Origin: Pseudomonadota bacterium
GTDB lineage: Bacteria; Oederibacteriota; Muellerivitia; Muellerivitales; Muellerivitaceae
DNA length: 45,774 nt
Reading direction: 5' to 3'
Assembly (NCBI GenBank): GCA_021324075.1
Contig: JAJPJW010000049.1
Coordinates: 1-45,774 of the forward strand
The notes beneath the pieces are model-generated. The model worked only from the letters and a program-made list of their open reading frames with translations, was not told where the DNA came from and searched no databases. The stretch's first letter is position 1; the number at the start of each line of letters is the position of its first letter. The translations under genes and the position numbers were made by a program. Shown in pieces: positions 1-7,394 of the stretch.

Positions 1-505
1 CGGTTTGAACATTGGCCTCGTCATCAATAAGGTAAGAACAAAAGCGGGAAACATAACCTGTTTTGATAATCGGGCAGTCGGGCCAGCGTTTGGCCAAAAG
101 GTTCAGGGATTTGACGCAACCGTTGAAGTCCTGGGTGTGAAATGCACATTGGGAATAAAGGTAAAGGGAATTGGCGCTAAGGTCTGAATCGGTGGCGGCG
201 AGGACTATTTTTTTGAAAATATCCATAGCCTTATCGTATTGTTTCGCCGCGTACAAGGCTTTGGCGTAGTCGTAAGCATCGGCTAATTTGGCGCGGGCAA
301 TGCCGTGGTTCCTTTCAATGGTTCGGACTGGCTCACTGGTTTGGGATTCGGAAGAGGGGTTCGCAACCGAGGGTTTGGCAAGGGGTGCGGCAACCGGAGT
401 TGTTTTTTTGTGTTTTTTCTTTTTGGACGAGGCGGCTGAAACAGTCGAAGGTAAAATCGAGGTGGCAAGGAAGAGGCAAGCAAAAGTTAAACAAAGCTTT
501 CTCAT
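1..505 (-). CDS. Secreted repeat-type protein, partial (C-terminus beyond window edge)
   Basis: The minus-strand frame is open from ATG at 505 to the window edge, giving 168 residues without a stop. The N-terminus is a signal peptide (MRKLCLTFACLFLATSIL, then an SAASS-type cleavage region). A Lys-rich and Pro/Ser/Thr-rich linker follows. From about residue 95 there are helical segments with TPR-like spacing (DAYDYAKALYAAKQYDKAMD, then a second one with LYLYSQCAFHTQDF). It is probably an exported tetratricopeptide-type protein, like those that support cell-envelope assemblies. The specific role is unknown because the C-terminus is missing. It diverges from the DUF192 gene. A sigma70-like promoter sits directly against the start codon. 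Confidence 0.7.
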   Translation of the reverse strand, partial: MRKLCLTFACLFLATSILPSTVSAASSKKKKHKKTTPVAAPLAKPSVANPSSESQTSEPVRTIERNHGIARAKLADAYDYAKALYAAKQYDKAMDIFKKIVLAATDSDLSANSLYLYSQCAFHTQDFNGCVKSLNLLAKRWPDCPIIKTGYVSRFCSYLIDDEANVQT

Positions 506-512
506 ATGGGAT

Positions 513-542
513 ATATTAAAACAACCCCTTGAAAAGCGTCAA
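513..542 (-). promoter_or_regulatory. Sigma70-like promoter of the partial minus-strand gene
   Basis: On the minus strand, TTGACG (542-537) and TAATAT (518-513) are separated by 18 nt. The predicted transcription start, near 506, almost coincides with the ATG at 505. The message would be leaderless or nearly so. Confidence 0.5.
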
Positions 543-594
543 TTTATTTCACTTTTTGGGCCGGATGTCCGTCGAATCCGGTTCCGGAGAATAG

Positions 595-1077
595 GTGCAA
601 GCCATGTCCAAATTCTTTAGAGCCCTGATCGTCCTCTTGGCGGTGAGTTTCGCCCCCTTTCTCACCGGAACATCCTGCCATCCAAAACCGAAAAGCGATA
701 TGCCGGTAGTCTCCTTGAAGGTGGACGGACAGGAGGTTTGGGCGGAAGTGGCCAACAAGGAAGCCACCCGAAGTTCGGGACTGATGTTCCGACAGGAAAT
801 GGATTGGAACAACGGGATGTTGTTTGTTTTCCCTGACACGGCGATGAGAGCCTTTTGGATGAAGAACACGCTGATCCCCCTCAGCGTCGCCTTTATGGAT
901 GAAAAAGGAAATATCATTAATACAGAGGAAATGATTCCACAAAGCGAACAGAGCGTTTGGTCCAAGGGCCCGGCCAAATATGTCCTGGAAATGAACGGAG
1001 GATGGTTCGGCAAGGAAGGCGTAAAACCAGGGGATAAAATGGAAGGGGTTTTGACCGCCCCCAAAGCGGAGAATTGA
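595..1077 (+). CDS. DUF192 family exported protein
   Basis: A protein of about 157-160 residues. The N-terminus is hydrophobic (FFRALIVLLAVSFAPFL) and is followed by a Cys in the context GTSC, so it may be a lipoprotein. The rest matches the DUF192 fold: the GLMFRQEMDWNNGMLFVF and MRAFWMKNTLIPLSVAFMD blocks are the family hallmarks, followed by a VLEMNGGWF segment. The family is a small secreted beta-barrel-like domain of unknown biochemical role. Start choice: GTG at 595 has GGAGA 4 nt upstream, while ATG at 604 gives a more ordinary N-terminus (MSKFFRAL) but a 13-nt spacing. Either is possible. It converges with the pilus operon, whose last gene ends 22 nt away. Confidence 0.85.
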   Translation: MQAMSKFFRALIVLLAVSFAPFLTGTSCHPKPKSDMPVVSLKVDGQEVWAEVANKEATRSSGLMFRQEMDWNNGMLFVFPDTAMRAFWMKNTLIPLSVAFMDEKGNIINTEEMIPQSEQSVWSKGPAKYVLEMNGGWFGKEGVKPGDKMEGVLTAPKAEN

Positions 1078-1099
1078 GCGGTTTAATTCCTCCAACCTT

Positions 1100-2131
1100 C
1101 TAAGTTTCACTGCCCGATTGGCCTACCAGCGAAGGAGTTACAAAAATAACAAGCTCCGTCTGGTTTTTTTGGTCGTTGGTGAAACGAAAGAGCTCGCCCA
1201 GGACGGGAATGTCGCTCAGGAGAGGTATGCCTGAGGTAAGTTTTTGGTCGTTTTCATTGATGAGACCGGCGATAACAAGAGTGCTGCCGCTTTTCATGTA
1301 AACCGACGTTTCAACCCACCGGGTGCTTAAAGCTGGAATAATAATGCCATTCCCGGTCGATACCCCGTTCGCGTTGTCGATGCCGCTGACCTCCACCCTC
1401 AAATCGGCGGAAATGTTGTCGTCACCATCGATGCTGGGCTTGATCTTGAGCTTTACGCCATAGGGTTTCCACTGGACATTCGACGAACCCAAATTACTTT
1501 CGGAAACATAGGGGATTTCCCCGCCTGAAAGAAAGCTGGCTTCCGACCCGCTGACAGCCAACAGTTTGGGTTTCGAGAGAATTTTGGCTTTTCCCCGGTC
1601 AATTAAAAGCTGGAGGCTGGCGCTCAAACTTTGCCGGGCAAAAGTTCCAAAAGAAACGAGGGGAGGAGGAAAGTTTTCGGCAATCCCGATGTTATTGGGG
1701 GTGACCGGCCCCGTTGCCAGGGAAACTCCATTCGAAGAACCGGTTCCAGTGGCCGGTTGAACCGATCCCCAGCTTAATCCGGCCCTTAGTGCGCTTTGAT
1801 TGTCGATTTCCATAACTTCCACATCCACTTCGACCATGGATTTTTTCAAGTTATGTGCCGAAACCGTGATAGTCCTGGTTTCCTTATCGCCGTCCGGAGA
1901 AACAAAAATGAGGTTTGTAGTGCCCGGAGATTTGGCTGAAAGAAGAATTTCTTGGTCGCTGACCGCCGTTACATCGGCAATGTCGGGATTTCCAATGGCG
2001 ACCTTTTTGGCGGATTCAACGTGGATTAATTTGGACTCCCCAGTGGTCAGATAAATAGGGCTAGCATTTGGAAAAACATCGAGTGGGCAAAAAAAACAAA
2101 GAATCAAAAAACAACCGGCAATATTTTTCAT
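1100..2131 (-). CDS. cpaC: Flp/Tad pilus secretin (CpaC/RcpA family)
   Basis: Outer-membrane secretin subunit through which a Tad pilus is extruded. The ATG at 2131 gives 343 residues starting with a signal peptide (MKNIAGCFLILCFFCPLDVF). The open frame extends further upstream, but that part overlaps cpaB and lacks a signal sequence, and GGTGA lies 8 nt before this ATG. Residues about 22-95 form the pilus-assembly N-terminal domain (LTTGESKLIHVESAKKVAIG, later LLSAKSPGTTNLIFV). Residues about 165-340 are the secretin domain (LQLLIDRGKAKILSKPKLLA, FLSGGEIPY, STRWVETSVYMKSGSTLVIA, then SDIPVLGELFR). It is shorter than many CpaC proteins, with no long N-terminal ring-building region. It is the last gene of the minus-strand pilus operon. 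Confidence 0.92.
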   Translation of the reverse strand: MKNIAGCFLILCFFCPLDVFPNASPIYLTTGESKLIHVESAKKVAIGNPDIADVTAVSDQEILLSAKSPGTTNLIFVSPDGDKETRTITVSAHNLKKSMVEVDVEVMEIDNQSALRAGLSWGSVQPATGTGSSNGVSLATGPVTPNNIGIAENFPPPLVSFGTFARQSLSASLQLLIDRGKAKILSKPKLLAVSGSEASFLSGGEIPYVSESNLGSSNVQWKPYGVKLKIKPSIDGDDNISADLRVEVSGIDNANGVSTGNGIIIPALSTRWVETSVYMKSGSTLVIAGLINENDQKLTSGIPLLSDIPVLGELFRFTNDQKNQTELVIFVTPSLVGQSGSET

Positions 2132-2135
2132 GCTT

Positions 2136-2918
2136 TTAGTCACCCGATTTGGAAGTTCCGCGGATAATTTGAATCCCGCGTTTGGAGGTGGGGGTGAAAT
2201 GCCCCAGCTTTGACAAGACGTCTGATTCGGTTTGCGCGGGTACTGAAACGATTTCATCGTCATTGGGCCCCCGCAGTATCAGGCGAAGAGGGCGGCCTTC
2301 CATATACATTAAAGTCTCGGCCTGCTCCGGAGTGACCGCCAGTGTTACCGTGCTGTAGCCTGAATTGTCATCGCCGGGAGCGGGGGCGGAGGTTTTAGAC
2401 AAGTTGGGTTTCCAACCGAGCTTTTGTCCAACAGCGATTACTGAAACATTTTGAAAAACAAAGGATGTTACCGAACGTTTGTCCGATTCGAGTCTTGTCA
2501 GGATATCAACATGGTTTCCCGGCTTCAAAAGACCGCCAATCCCGTTGGTTTCATCCACCGCCAGGGTGTAAGCGCGGTATCCGGGATTCAGTGCCAAGGC
2601 GAGGGAAGCTTCACCTTCGCTAAATTTATTCGAAAGTATCTGCTCGCCCGCCGAGATAGGGACCATTGTCATCATGCCATCGACTTCCTTTAAATCCCGG
2701 ATGGCACTGGGGCTAACATAGGAATCGGGAACCGATTTCTTTTGCACCATATCCGGTTTCAAAAAAACGCCGGCGGGTATGTAATCGACGGCCACTAAAA
2801 CCTCCACCGGGGTGGTTTTTTTTTCCAATTCGGCCGCATTTTGATAGAGGATGAAAAAGGCCAGGCCTCCGAACAAAACTCCAATAACGAGAGCGATCAG
2901 AGAATTTCGGTTGTTCAT
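2136..2918 (-). CDS. cpaB: Flp pilus assembly protein CpaB/RcpC
   Basis: Periplasmic, inner-membrane-anchored Tad component that works with the secretin. The 260-residue protein has one N-terminal transmembrane helix (LIALVIGVLFGGLAFFILYQ). An SAF domain follows at about residues 38-105 (VEVLVAVDYIPAGVFLKPDM, then ISAGEQILSNKF). After that comes the RcpC/CpaB core (ALNPGYRAYTLAVDETNGIG, GGLLKPGNHVDIL, then TLAVTPEQAETLMYME). Its stop lies 4 nt before the cpaC ATG, so the two are translationally close. The order CpaB then CpaC is standard for Tad loci. Confidence 0.93.
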   Translation of the reverse strand: MNNRNSLIALVIGVLFGGLAFFILYQNAAELEKKTTPVEVLVAVDYIPAGVFLKPDMVQKKSVPDSYVSPSAIRDLKEVDGMMTMVPISAGEQILSNKFSEGEASLALALNPGYRAYTLAVDETNGIGGLLKPGNHVDILTRLESDKRSVTSFVFQNVSVIAVGQKLGWKPNLSKTSAPAPGDDNSGYSTVTLAVTPEQAETLMYMEGRPLRLILRGPNDDEIVSVPAQTESDVLSKLGHFTPTSKRGIQIIRGTSKSGD

Positions 2919-2978
2919 AATGCTCCGATTCGTCCAATGTGTCCGAATATTTGCACTAAAAATAAAACAAATTTTAAC

Positions 2979-3713
2979 TTAGATTCTGTCGAGTTTCACC
3001 ACCGAAATTGTTTCTTTTTTGTCAGTCATTTCAATCGAGGCCAGCAAACGGATGGATCCCCTTTGGAGAAGGTAAACATGTCCTTCGCCTTGTTTGGACC
3101 AAAGACGGCCGTTAAATCCTTGTGAAGTGAAATCGTCAATAAAGCGGCCCTCTGGATTTGTCGAAAAAGGTAATGACCAAATGCAGGTTTCGACTTTTTG
3201 GGCTTTGATAGTGAAAATGTGAACAGCGTTTTGGGGCGGTTTCAGCGGGAAATCGATGGCGAAGGGCTTTTGCTCTTCCAGGGTCTTCGCGGGAATTTCA
3301 CAAATCCATTCATAGGTTTGATTGGAGTTGGAATCGCCAAGAAATCCTAATAAGCGAAAATTTTCCCCCTTTTTGAAACATCGCAATTGCGCAAATCGAT
3401 CAAGTGTTTCTTGGTCGCTTTTTGGCATGGTTGAAAGGAGGGGGGCCAAGTTCAGGATTCCCGTAATGCATTTCCAACCCTCGGCCTGCCATTGATCCGT
3501 GACGGATTCCAAAGATTCACGGAGCGGAGCGTTGCAAACCAAGAGCTGGTTGTCCTCAGTTACACCATTGATTTTGACGGAGAACTCCGAAAACTTTTTT
3601 GGTCGTATATCAAAAGGGGCAAAAATAAGGGCCCAGGCGCCCACCGCCGTAATAAAACACCACCCGAAAAGAGCGCTCCAAAACCACAGGTGTTGGCTGA
3701 AGATTTTTCTCAT
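2979..3713 (-). CDS. Unknown membrane-anchored protein of the Tad block
   Basis: 244 residues, not recognised. It has a short basic N-terminus, one transmembrane helix (about residues 10-32, WFWSALFGWCFITAVGAWAL) and a large extracytoplasmic domain with four or more cysteines and no motif I know. The start overlaps the end of the upstream TadE-like gene by 4 nt, and cpaB follows after a gap of about 60 nt, so it is co-transcribed with the pilus genes. Its position between pseudopilin genes and cpaB suggests a pilus accessory role, which is inference from context. Confidence 0.7.
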   Translation of the reverse strand: MRKIFSQHLWFWSALFGWCFITAVGAWALIFAPFDIRPKKFSEFSVKINGVTEDNQLLVCNAPLRESLESVTDQWQAEGWKCITGILNLAPLLSTMPKSDQETLDRFAQLRCFKKGENFRLLGFLGDSNSNQTYEWICEIPAKTLEEQKPFAIDFPLKPPQNAVHIFTIKAQKVETCIWSLPFSTNPEGRFIDDFTSQGFNGRLWSKQGEGHVYLLQRGSIRLLASIEMTDKKETISVVKLDRI

Positions 3714-4177
3714 GTTGGATACCGGTAGACCTGCATAACTGTTCGAAAGGTTATTCCATTTGGAAAGATTAGTTTAAACAAAAAGGGCGGATGGACTTTT
3801 ATGCTAATCGACCATTCATAGCCTTCATAATGAGGAACAAAGGGAAAGTATGAAATTGAATGGCGGACCTTGTCCAAGGCTTTTTCGGCATTGTTGCTTG
3901 GTGTCTGGATTCGAATATCAAGTGATCCAATATCGAAATATCCACTTAGGTTTCCCAGGTTATTTGCGATTCTGGATCCCAGCGCATCCTTGTTGATTGT
4001 TCCGGCAGCGTACTGGCGGGCCGCTTCACCACAGGCATGTTCGAATTGGACGTAGCAAAGGAAAGTGACCGCCAATTGGGAAATGCCTGCCACAAAAAGC
4101 AAAAGGATGGGAAGGGCCAGGATTATTTCGACAAGCGCCTGTCCCCTGAAATCACCCGGGATTTTGAGGTTTTTCAT
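3710..4177 (-). CDS. TadE-like pseudopilin (second copy)
   Basis: 155 residues. The N-terminus carries the TadE pattern: a short leader, then GQALVEIILALPILLLFVAG, where the E after V is at the position of the conserved pseudopilin glutamate. A hydrophobic helix and an extracytoplasmic domain (EHACGEAARQYAAG and following) come after it. TadE proteins are minor pseudopilins processed by the prepilin peptidase and needed for Flp pilus formation. The gene overlaps the preceding TadG-like gene by 4 nt, indicating translational coupling. Confidence 0.82.
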   Translation of the reverse strand: MKNLKIPGDFRGQALVEIILALPILLLFVAGISQLAVTFLCYVQFEHACGEAARQYAAGTINKDALGSRIANNLGNLSGYFDIGSLDIRIQTPSNNAEKALDKVRHSISYFPFVPHYEGYEWSISIKVHPPFLFKLIFPNGITFRTVMQVYRYPT

Positions 4178-5301
4178 AAACCGTTCAAAATATCCGAACT
4201 TTGGAGAATATTGTTGAGCACAGGTATGTTTCGAAGTGTTTGAAGGCTTTGGCGCAAGACGGGGAAAGCATCGATATTGACTTTGACCAGGTAAATCTGG
4301 AAAGGCTTTCCGGTATCCCAGGCCGATATTCCTTTCGTTTCGACGCGGACCTCACCAACCTCGTAGAGGCTTTTGTCCTGGGCTCCCGTTTTAACCTTCA
4401 TGTTTCCCAGCGTGGTGAAACTGTGGCAGGGCGGGTCGTCCCGGTCGGTGATATCCAACTTGAATTGATGCAAATATTTTTTCAACAAACCAATTCCGGT
4501 CACTTTTGAGAAAGGATTTTGGCCCGATAAATTGCCAGCGCCGCCGTCATCCAGCCCTCCCTTTTCTCGCCGTACCCACCACCCGGCAAACTCGGAACTG
4601 GAGAATTTTTTGACCCGCATTTGCTTTGGGTGTCGGGGGTTGTCGGCTGATTCAACCTGGTCCGAATAGAAATAGTGTCGGACCCCGTTATGCATCAAGG
4701 AGTAAGGCGCGACATTGTTATCGGGAAGGAATTCATCGGCATGGCGAAAACGTAGGGCCATATTGGGAGCGACGGCATCAATATCTTTCGCGGTTTCGTA
4801 GTTGTATGCATTGTAAGGGGGCAGGGACAGGGAGTTTTCGTTGGCCGTGAGATAGGCCTGCCCCGCGATGAGTGCCGGATAGGCTCCGATTCCGGCGGGG
4901 GTATCTACGCCGAATACGGCGGCAAAAATGTCTTGGGCCGGGTTTCGTGAATGGGGATCCGCTTTTTCCGCAGCCAAGGCCACTGCCGCAACATCGAGGG
5001 GAGGGGGCGCCAGTAAGGCCTCCCCAATGGATTGGGCAATGACCGCAGCATCAAAAGCGGCAGAACCCATTATGACGATATTAGCTTCCCGGACTAATTG
5101 AAGCCCGTTGGCATAGACCGCCCCACCGGTGAGGGAGGTCAAGTTGACCGCCCGGCGCGTCTCTTCTTTGACAATATAAGCTTGACCACTCTTGTAAAGA
5201 CCGAGGAAAAGAGCGATGAAAACGAAGCAAAAAAGGAGTGTGGCCAATAGCACTTGGCCAAGGGGATTTTGGTTGAAGTCCCTTAATTTTTGGAACGCCA
5301 T
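4174..5301 (-). CDS. TadG-like Flp pilus-assembly protein
   Basis: About 375 residues. The N-terminal helix (GQVLLATLLFCFVFIALFLG) resembles the Flp-assembly TadE/TadG family, in which a pilin-like helix is followed by a large exported domain. The region after it (YIVKEETRRAVNLTSLTGGA) is typical of TadG-like proteins. The C-terminal two thirds have no motif I can name. I chose ATG at 5301, which follows the stop of the upstream gene at 5306. An ATG at 5325 in the same frame would add eight residues and overlap that gene. It sits between two TadE-like genes. Confidence 0.75.
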   Translation of the reverse strand: MAFQKLRDFNQNPLGQVLLATLLFCFVFIALFLGLYKSGQAYIVKEETRRAVNLTSLTGGAVYANGLQLVREANIVIMGSAAFDAAVIAQSIGEALLAPPPLDVAAVALAAEKADPHSRNPAQDIFAAVFGVDTPAGIGAYPALIAGQAYLTANENSLSLPPYNAYNYETAKDIDAVAPNMALRFRHADEFLPDNNVAPYSLMHNGVRHYFYSDQVESADNPRHPKQMRVKKFSSSEFAGWWVRREKGGLDDGGAGNLSGQNPFSKVTGIGLLKKYLHQFKLDITDRDDPPCHSFTTLGNMKVKTGAQDKSLYEVGEVRVETKGISAWDTGKPFQIYLVKVNIDAFPVLRQSLQTLRNIPVLNNILQSSDILNGL

Positions 5302-5305
5302 TTGT

Positions 5306-5854
5306 TTACCGCCTATGACCCTCATTGAAAGTCGTCGCTTGATAACTTATCCAGCAAACCGGCAAGTGGACTCCCGAAAAGGACAAATCGGGGGACGGAT
5401 TCAAATTCAACATCTTAAAAATAGCTTTAATGGCTTGGCCGGCTGCCGTTGAATTGTAATCGGCCGTCGGAACCAAGGTTTCCCCGAGAACCTTATCCGC
5501 CAGGGGGACCCAAATAGGCATGGGATACCGGACTTGAGCGGTGATTTTTTGCCCGTCGGGTGAGACGGAAACTTTGCAGTCGCTTGCCAGAACGGTCAAA
5601 AGGGTTTTTCGATTCAAGTTTGCGATCGGCATGAGAGAAACGGCCAATTGGGTTTGGAAAAGAGCCTGGTTGTCAAGGCCGCTCAGTGAAGCCGTACGGG
5701 CTACGGCTAAGGCGGCCCTTTGAACCGCGAAAGACACGTAAGCCATATAACTGATTTGAATGATGGCAAAAAAGATGAAAAAAAGTAAAGGGGCTATCAG
5801 TACAAACTCAACCGCTGATTGCCCCTTCGCGGATGTTCGAGGAAACTTTCTCAT
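5306..5854 (-). CDS. TadE-like pseudopilin (first copy)
   Basis: 182 residues with the classic TadE start: a basic leader, then KGQSAVEFVLIAPLLFFIFF with the conserved VEF. The segment after the helix (YVSFAVQRAALAVARTASLS) is also typical of TadE. The rest is an exported domain ending in a Cys-containing segment. It is a likely prepilin-peptidase substrate, cleaved after the Gly of KGQSAVE. It lies downstream of the major pilin gene with a gap of only 15 nt. Confidence 0.87.
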   Translation of the reverse strand: MRKFPRTSAKGQSAVEFVLIAPLLFFIFFAIIQISYMAYVSFAVQRAALAVARTASLSGLDNQALFQTQLAVSLMPIANLNRKTLLTVLASDCKVSVSPDGQKITAQVRYPMPIWVPLADKVLGETLVPTADYNSTAAGQAIKAIFKMLNLNPSPDLSFSGVHLPVCWISYQATTFNEGHRR

Positions 5855-5869
5855 TCGTCAAACTTGCGG

Positions 5870-6070
5870 TTAAATTTTGCCGCCGGTTTGGTCCTTGCTG
5901 CTATCGGTCCCGGATTTGATGGCGCCGTTCACTTTATCCCCGGCATCTTTGAAGCCGCTTTTGACGTTGGAACCAAAAAATTTAACAACTCCAATAACGG
6001 CGACTGCGATCAAGGCGACGATCAAAATATATTCCGTCATGCCCTGGCCTTTTTGACTTAGATTCTTCAT
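5870..6070 (-). CDS. flp: Flp family type IVb pilin (major pilin candidate)
   Basis: 66 residues. The Flp signature is clear: KGQGMTEYILIVALIAVAVI fits G/XXXXEY, with prepilin-peptidase cleavage expected after the first Gly and Glu at +5 of the mature chain. The remainder is a short polar Lys/Gly/Ser/Asp-rich tail, the usual size for Flp1-like pilins. It is the likely fibre subunit of the Tad pilus. GAAAGGAGCCG upstream on the minus strand is a strong ribosome binding site. Confidence 0.94.
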   Translation of the reverse strand: MKNLSQKGQGMTEYILIVALIAVAVIGVVKFFGSNVKSGFKDAGDKVNGAIKSGTDSSKDQTGGKI

Positions 6071-6088
6071 CGGACGGCTCCTTTCAAA

Positions 6089-6325
6089 TTAAAACGGCAG
6101 AACGATCATGTCGAACAGCAGGGAAAGATAATGGTCCACCTGGTTCGAAAACAAAACCGACACTCCGGCGAACGCGATAAAGACCGCCGTCAATGTCAGC
6201 AGATATTCAACCGCCGCTTGTCCCGAAGTGTTTGCGGCGCTCCGGTGTTGACGAAATGTCATGGCAACAAACTTATCTCGAATCCCAAAGGTGTTCAATA
6301 AAATTTGCATTTTTTTGGTCAGCAT
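6089..6325 (-). CDS. Second Flp-like prepilin
   Basis: 78 residues. An unusually long leader (about 34 residues, several basic) precedes SGQAAVEYLLTLTAVFIAFA, which again fits G/XXXXEY followed by a hydrophobic helix. After the helix there are only about 20 residues, mostly hydrophobic, so it lacks the soluble tail of the neighbouring pilin. It may be a minor pilin or an assembly factor. It is the first gene of the minus-strand pilus operon. I see no convincing promoter in the spacer upstream. Confidence 0.75.
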   Translation of the reverse strand: MLTKKMQILLNTFGIRDKFVAMTFRQHRSAANTSGQAAVEYLLTLTAVFIAFAGVSVLFSNQVDHYLSLLFDMIVLPF

Positions 6326-6591
6326 TCCGTGGATTTATAAATCACTGTTGGGCGATAAAAAAATTCCACCGGTGTGAACGATCTTTGAGGAAGGGCCGGG
6401 ACCTAAAATGGGTTTACGAATCCTTAACCGGTGCCGTGCCGACCAGGAAAATGTAAACGTCTAAACACTCAAGAGTTGGCCTTAATGGCCGTTAGGAACA
6501 TGGAGAAAAACGTGAAAACAGCGGTAAAAGCCCTTGCAAGGGCTGGGCACCATGGTATAGTTAGGCCCATTTCTAGCGGAGAATGTGTTTC
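6326..6591. other. Divergent intergenic spacer
   Basis: About 266 bp between the divergent pilus operon and the zinc-ribbon gene. It is AT-rich near the pilus side. A weak TATAAA occurs on the minus strand near 6335-6340 without a clear -35. CTTGCAAGGGCTGG near 6533 may form a small hairpin. I see no gene here. Confidence 0.4.
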
Positions 6592-7056
6592 ATGAAATGT
6601 AGCCAATGCGGCGCTAAAAACGATCCTCAAAGCAAATTTTGCAAGGAATGTGGCGCCGATTTACTCAGCAACAAACCCAGGTCCACGCCGGTTACGGCCA
6701 TATCCGAGTTATACGGCAAGGAAGTCGAAGTCCTTTTCTTTATTGAGAACTTCTCCGGGAAAATCACGGGCATCGTCAATCCGACGGAAGACCAGATTGG
6801 CCGGTACCGGGAAGGGATTCTGCAGCGCGTTGTGATCGATGCTCCTGTGACCGCCGAGACCGATGAAAACATCGGGGCCGTCCTTACCTTTATCCGCCAA
6901 AGCAAGGAATACCTGGGCGAGAAATACAACGAAGGGCAGTACCGCAATTTCAGCACGGCCGATTTGAAAAAAGAATATCTCAAGCTTTTTGAGCGAATTT
7001 TGAAAGAGAAGGCCAAAGGTAATCCCGCACCCATGCCGGCACCCGAAAAGAAGTAA
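6592..7056 (+). CDS. Zinc-ribbon protein of unknown function
   Basis: 154 residues. The N-terminus is a zinc ribbon, CSQCGAKNDPQSKFCKECG (two CxxC pairs at about residues 3-21). It is followed by a soluble alpha/beta region without recognised motifs and a Pro/Ala/Lys tail. ATG at 6592 was chosen over ATG at 6583 because GCGGAG ends 10 nt before it, while the earlier ATG has almost no spacing. No transmembrane segment is visible. Such N-terminal ribbons often cap small regulatory or scaffold proteins, but the function cannot be inferred here. Confidence 0.75.
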   Translation: MKCSQCGAKNDPQSKFCKECGADLLSNKPRSTPVTAISELYGKEVEVLFFIENFSGKITGIVNPTEDQIGRYREGILQRVVIDAPVTAETDENIGAVLTFIRQSKEYLGEKYNEGQYRNFSTADLKKEYLKLFERILKEKAKGNPAPMPAPEKK

Positions 7057-7151
7057 GCCGCCACAAGGCCTGTTTCCGCTTTTCTTAAAGCTGCATCGTT
7101 TTCCAATCCGACCCCGGTTCCTGAAGTGACGGTTTTGCAGGGTGAAAAGGA

Positions 7152-7180
7152 TTGGACTCCCCTAGGGCCTGTGTTATATT
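7152..7180 (+). promoter_or_regulatory. Sigma70-like promoter upstream of mreB
   Basis: TTGGAC (7152-7157) and TATATT (7175-7180) are separated by 17 nt. The expected start near 7187 lies upstream of the terminator hairpin at 7220, so the mreB message would carry a long leader of about 200 nt. The 7057-7394 spacer has no gene. Confidence 0.6.
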
Positions 7181-7219
7181 AACCCCCCTGAAATAAAGGT
7201 TTTCGACCGCTTTCAAGAC

Positions 7220-7248
7220 CCTCGGTTTTTCAAACCGGGGTTTTTTTT
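7220..7248 (+). terminator. Intrinsic terminator inside the mreB leader
   Basis: A 9-bp stem (left arm 7220-7228, right arm 7232-7240, one wobble, 3-nt loop) is followed by eight T. It lies between a good promoter and mreB, so it may act as an attenuator or end a short RNA of about 60 nt. It could also simply end transcription from the zinc-ribbon gene. Confidence 0.7.
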
Positions 7249-7394
7249 GTGTTTGAAGGTCAAATCAACTGATCTTTTGAATCCGAAATCTTTCATACCC
7301 CCTCAATTGTTTCATAGGGTTTCGAAAGCAGCGGGAAACGGGTTTTAGGGGACATTTTTTGGTCTCCTGGAATAAACACCATTAGGAGCTTCGC

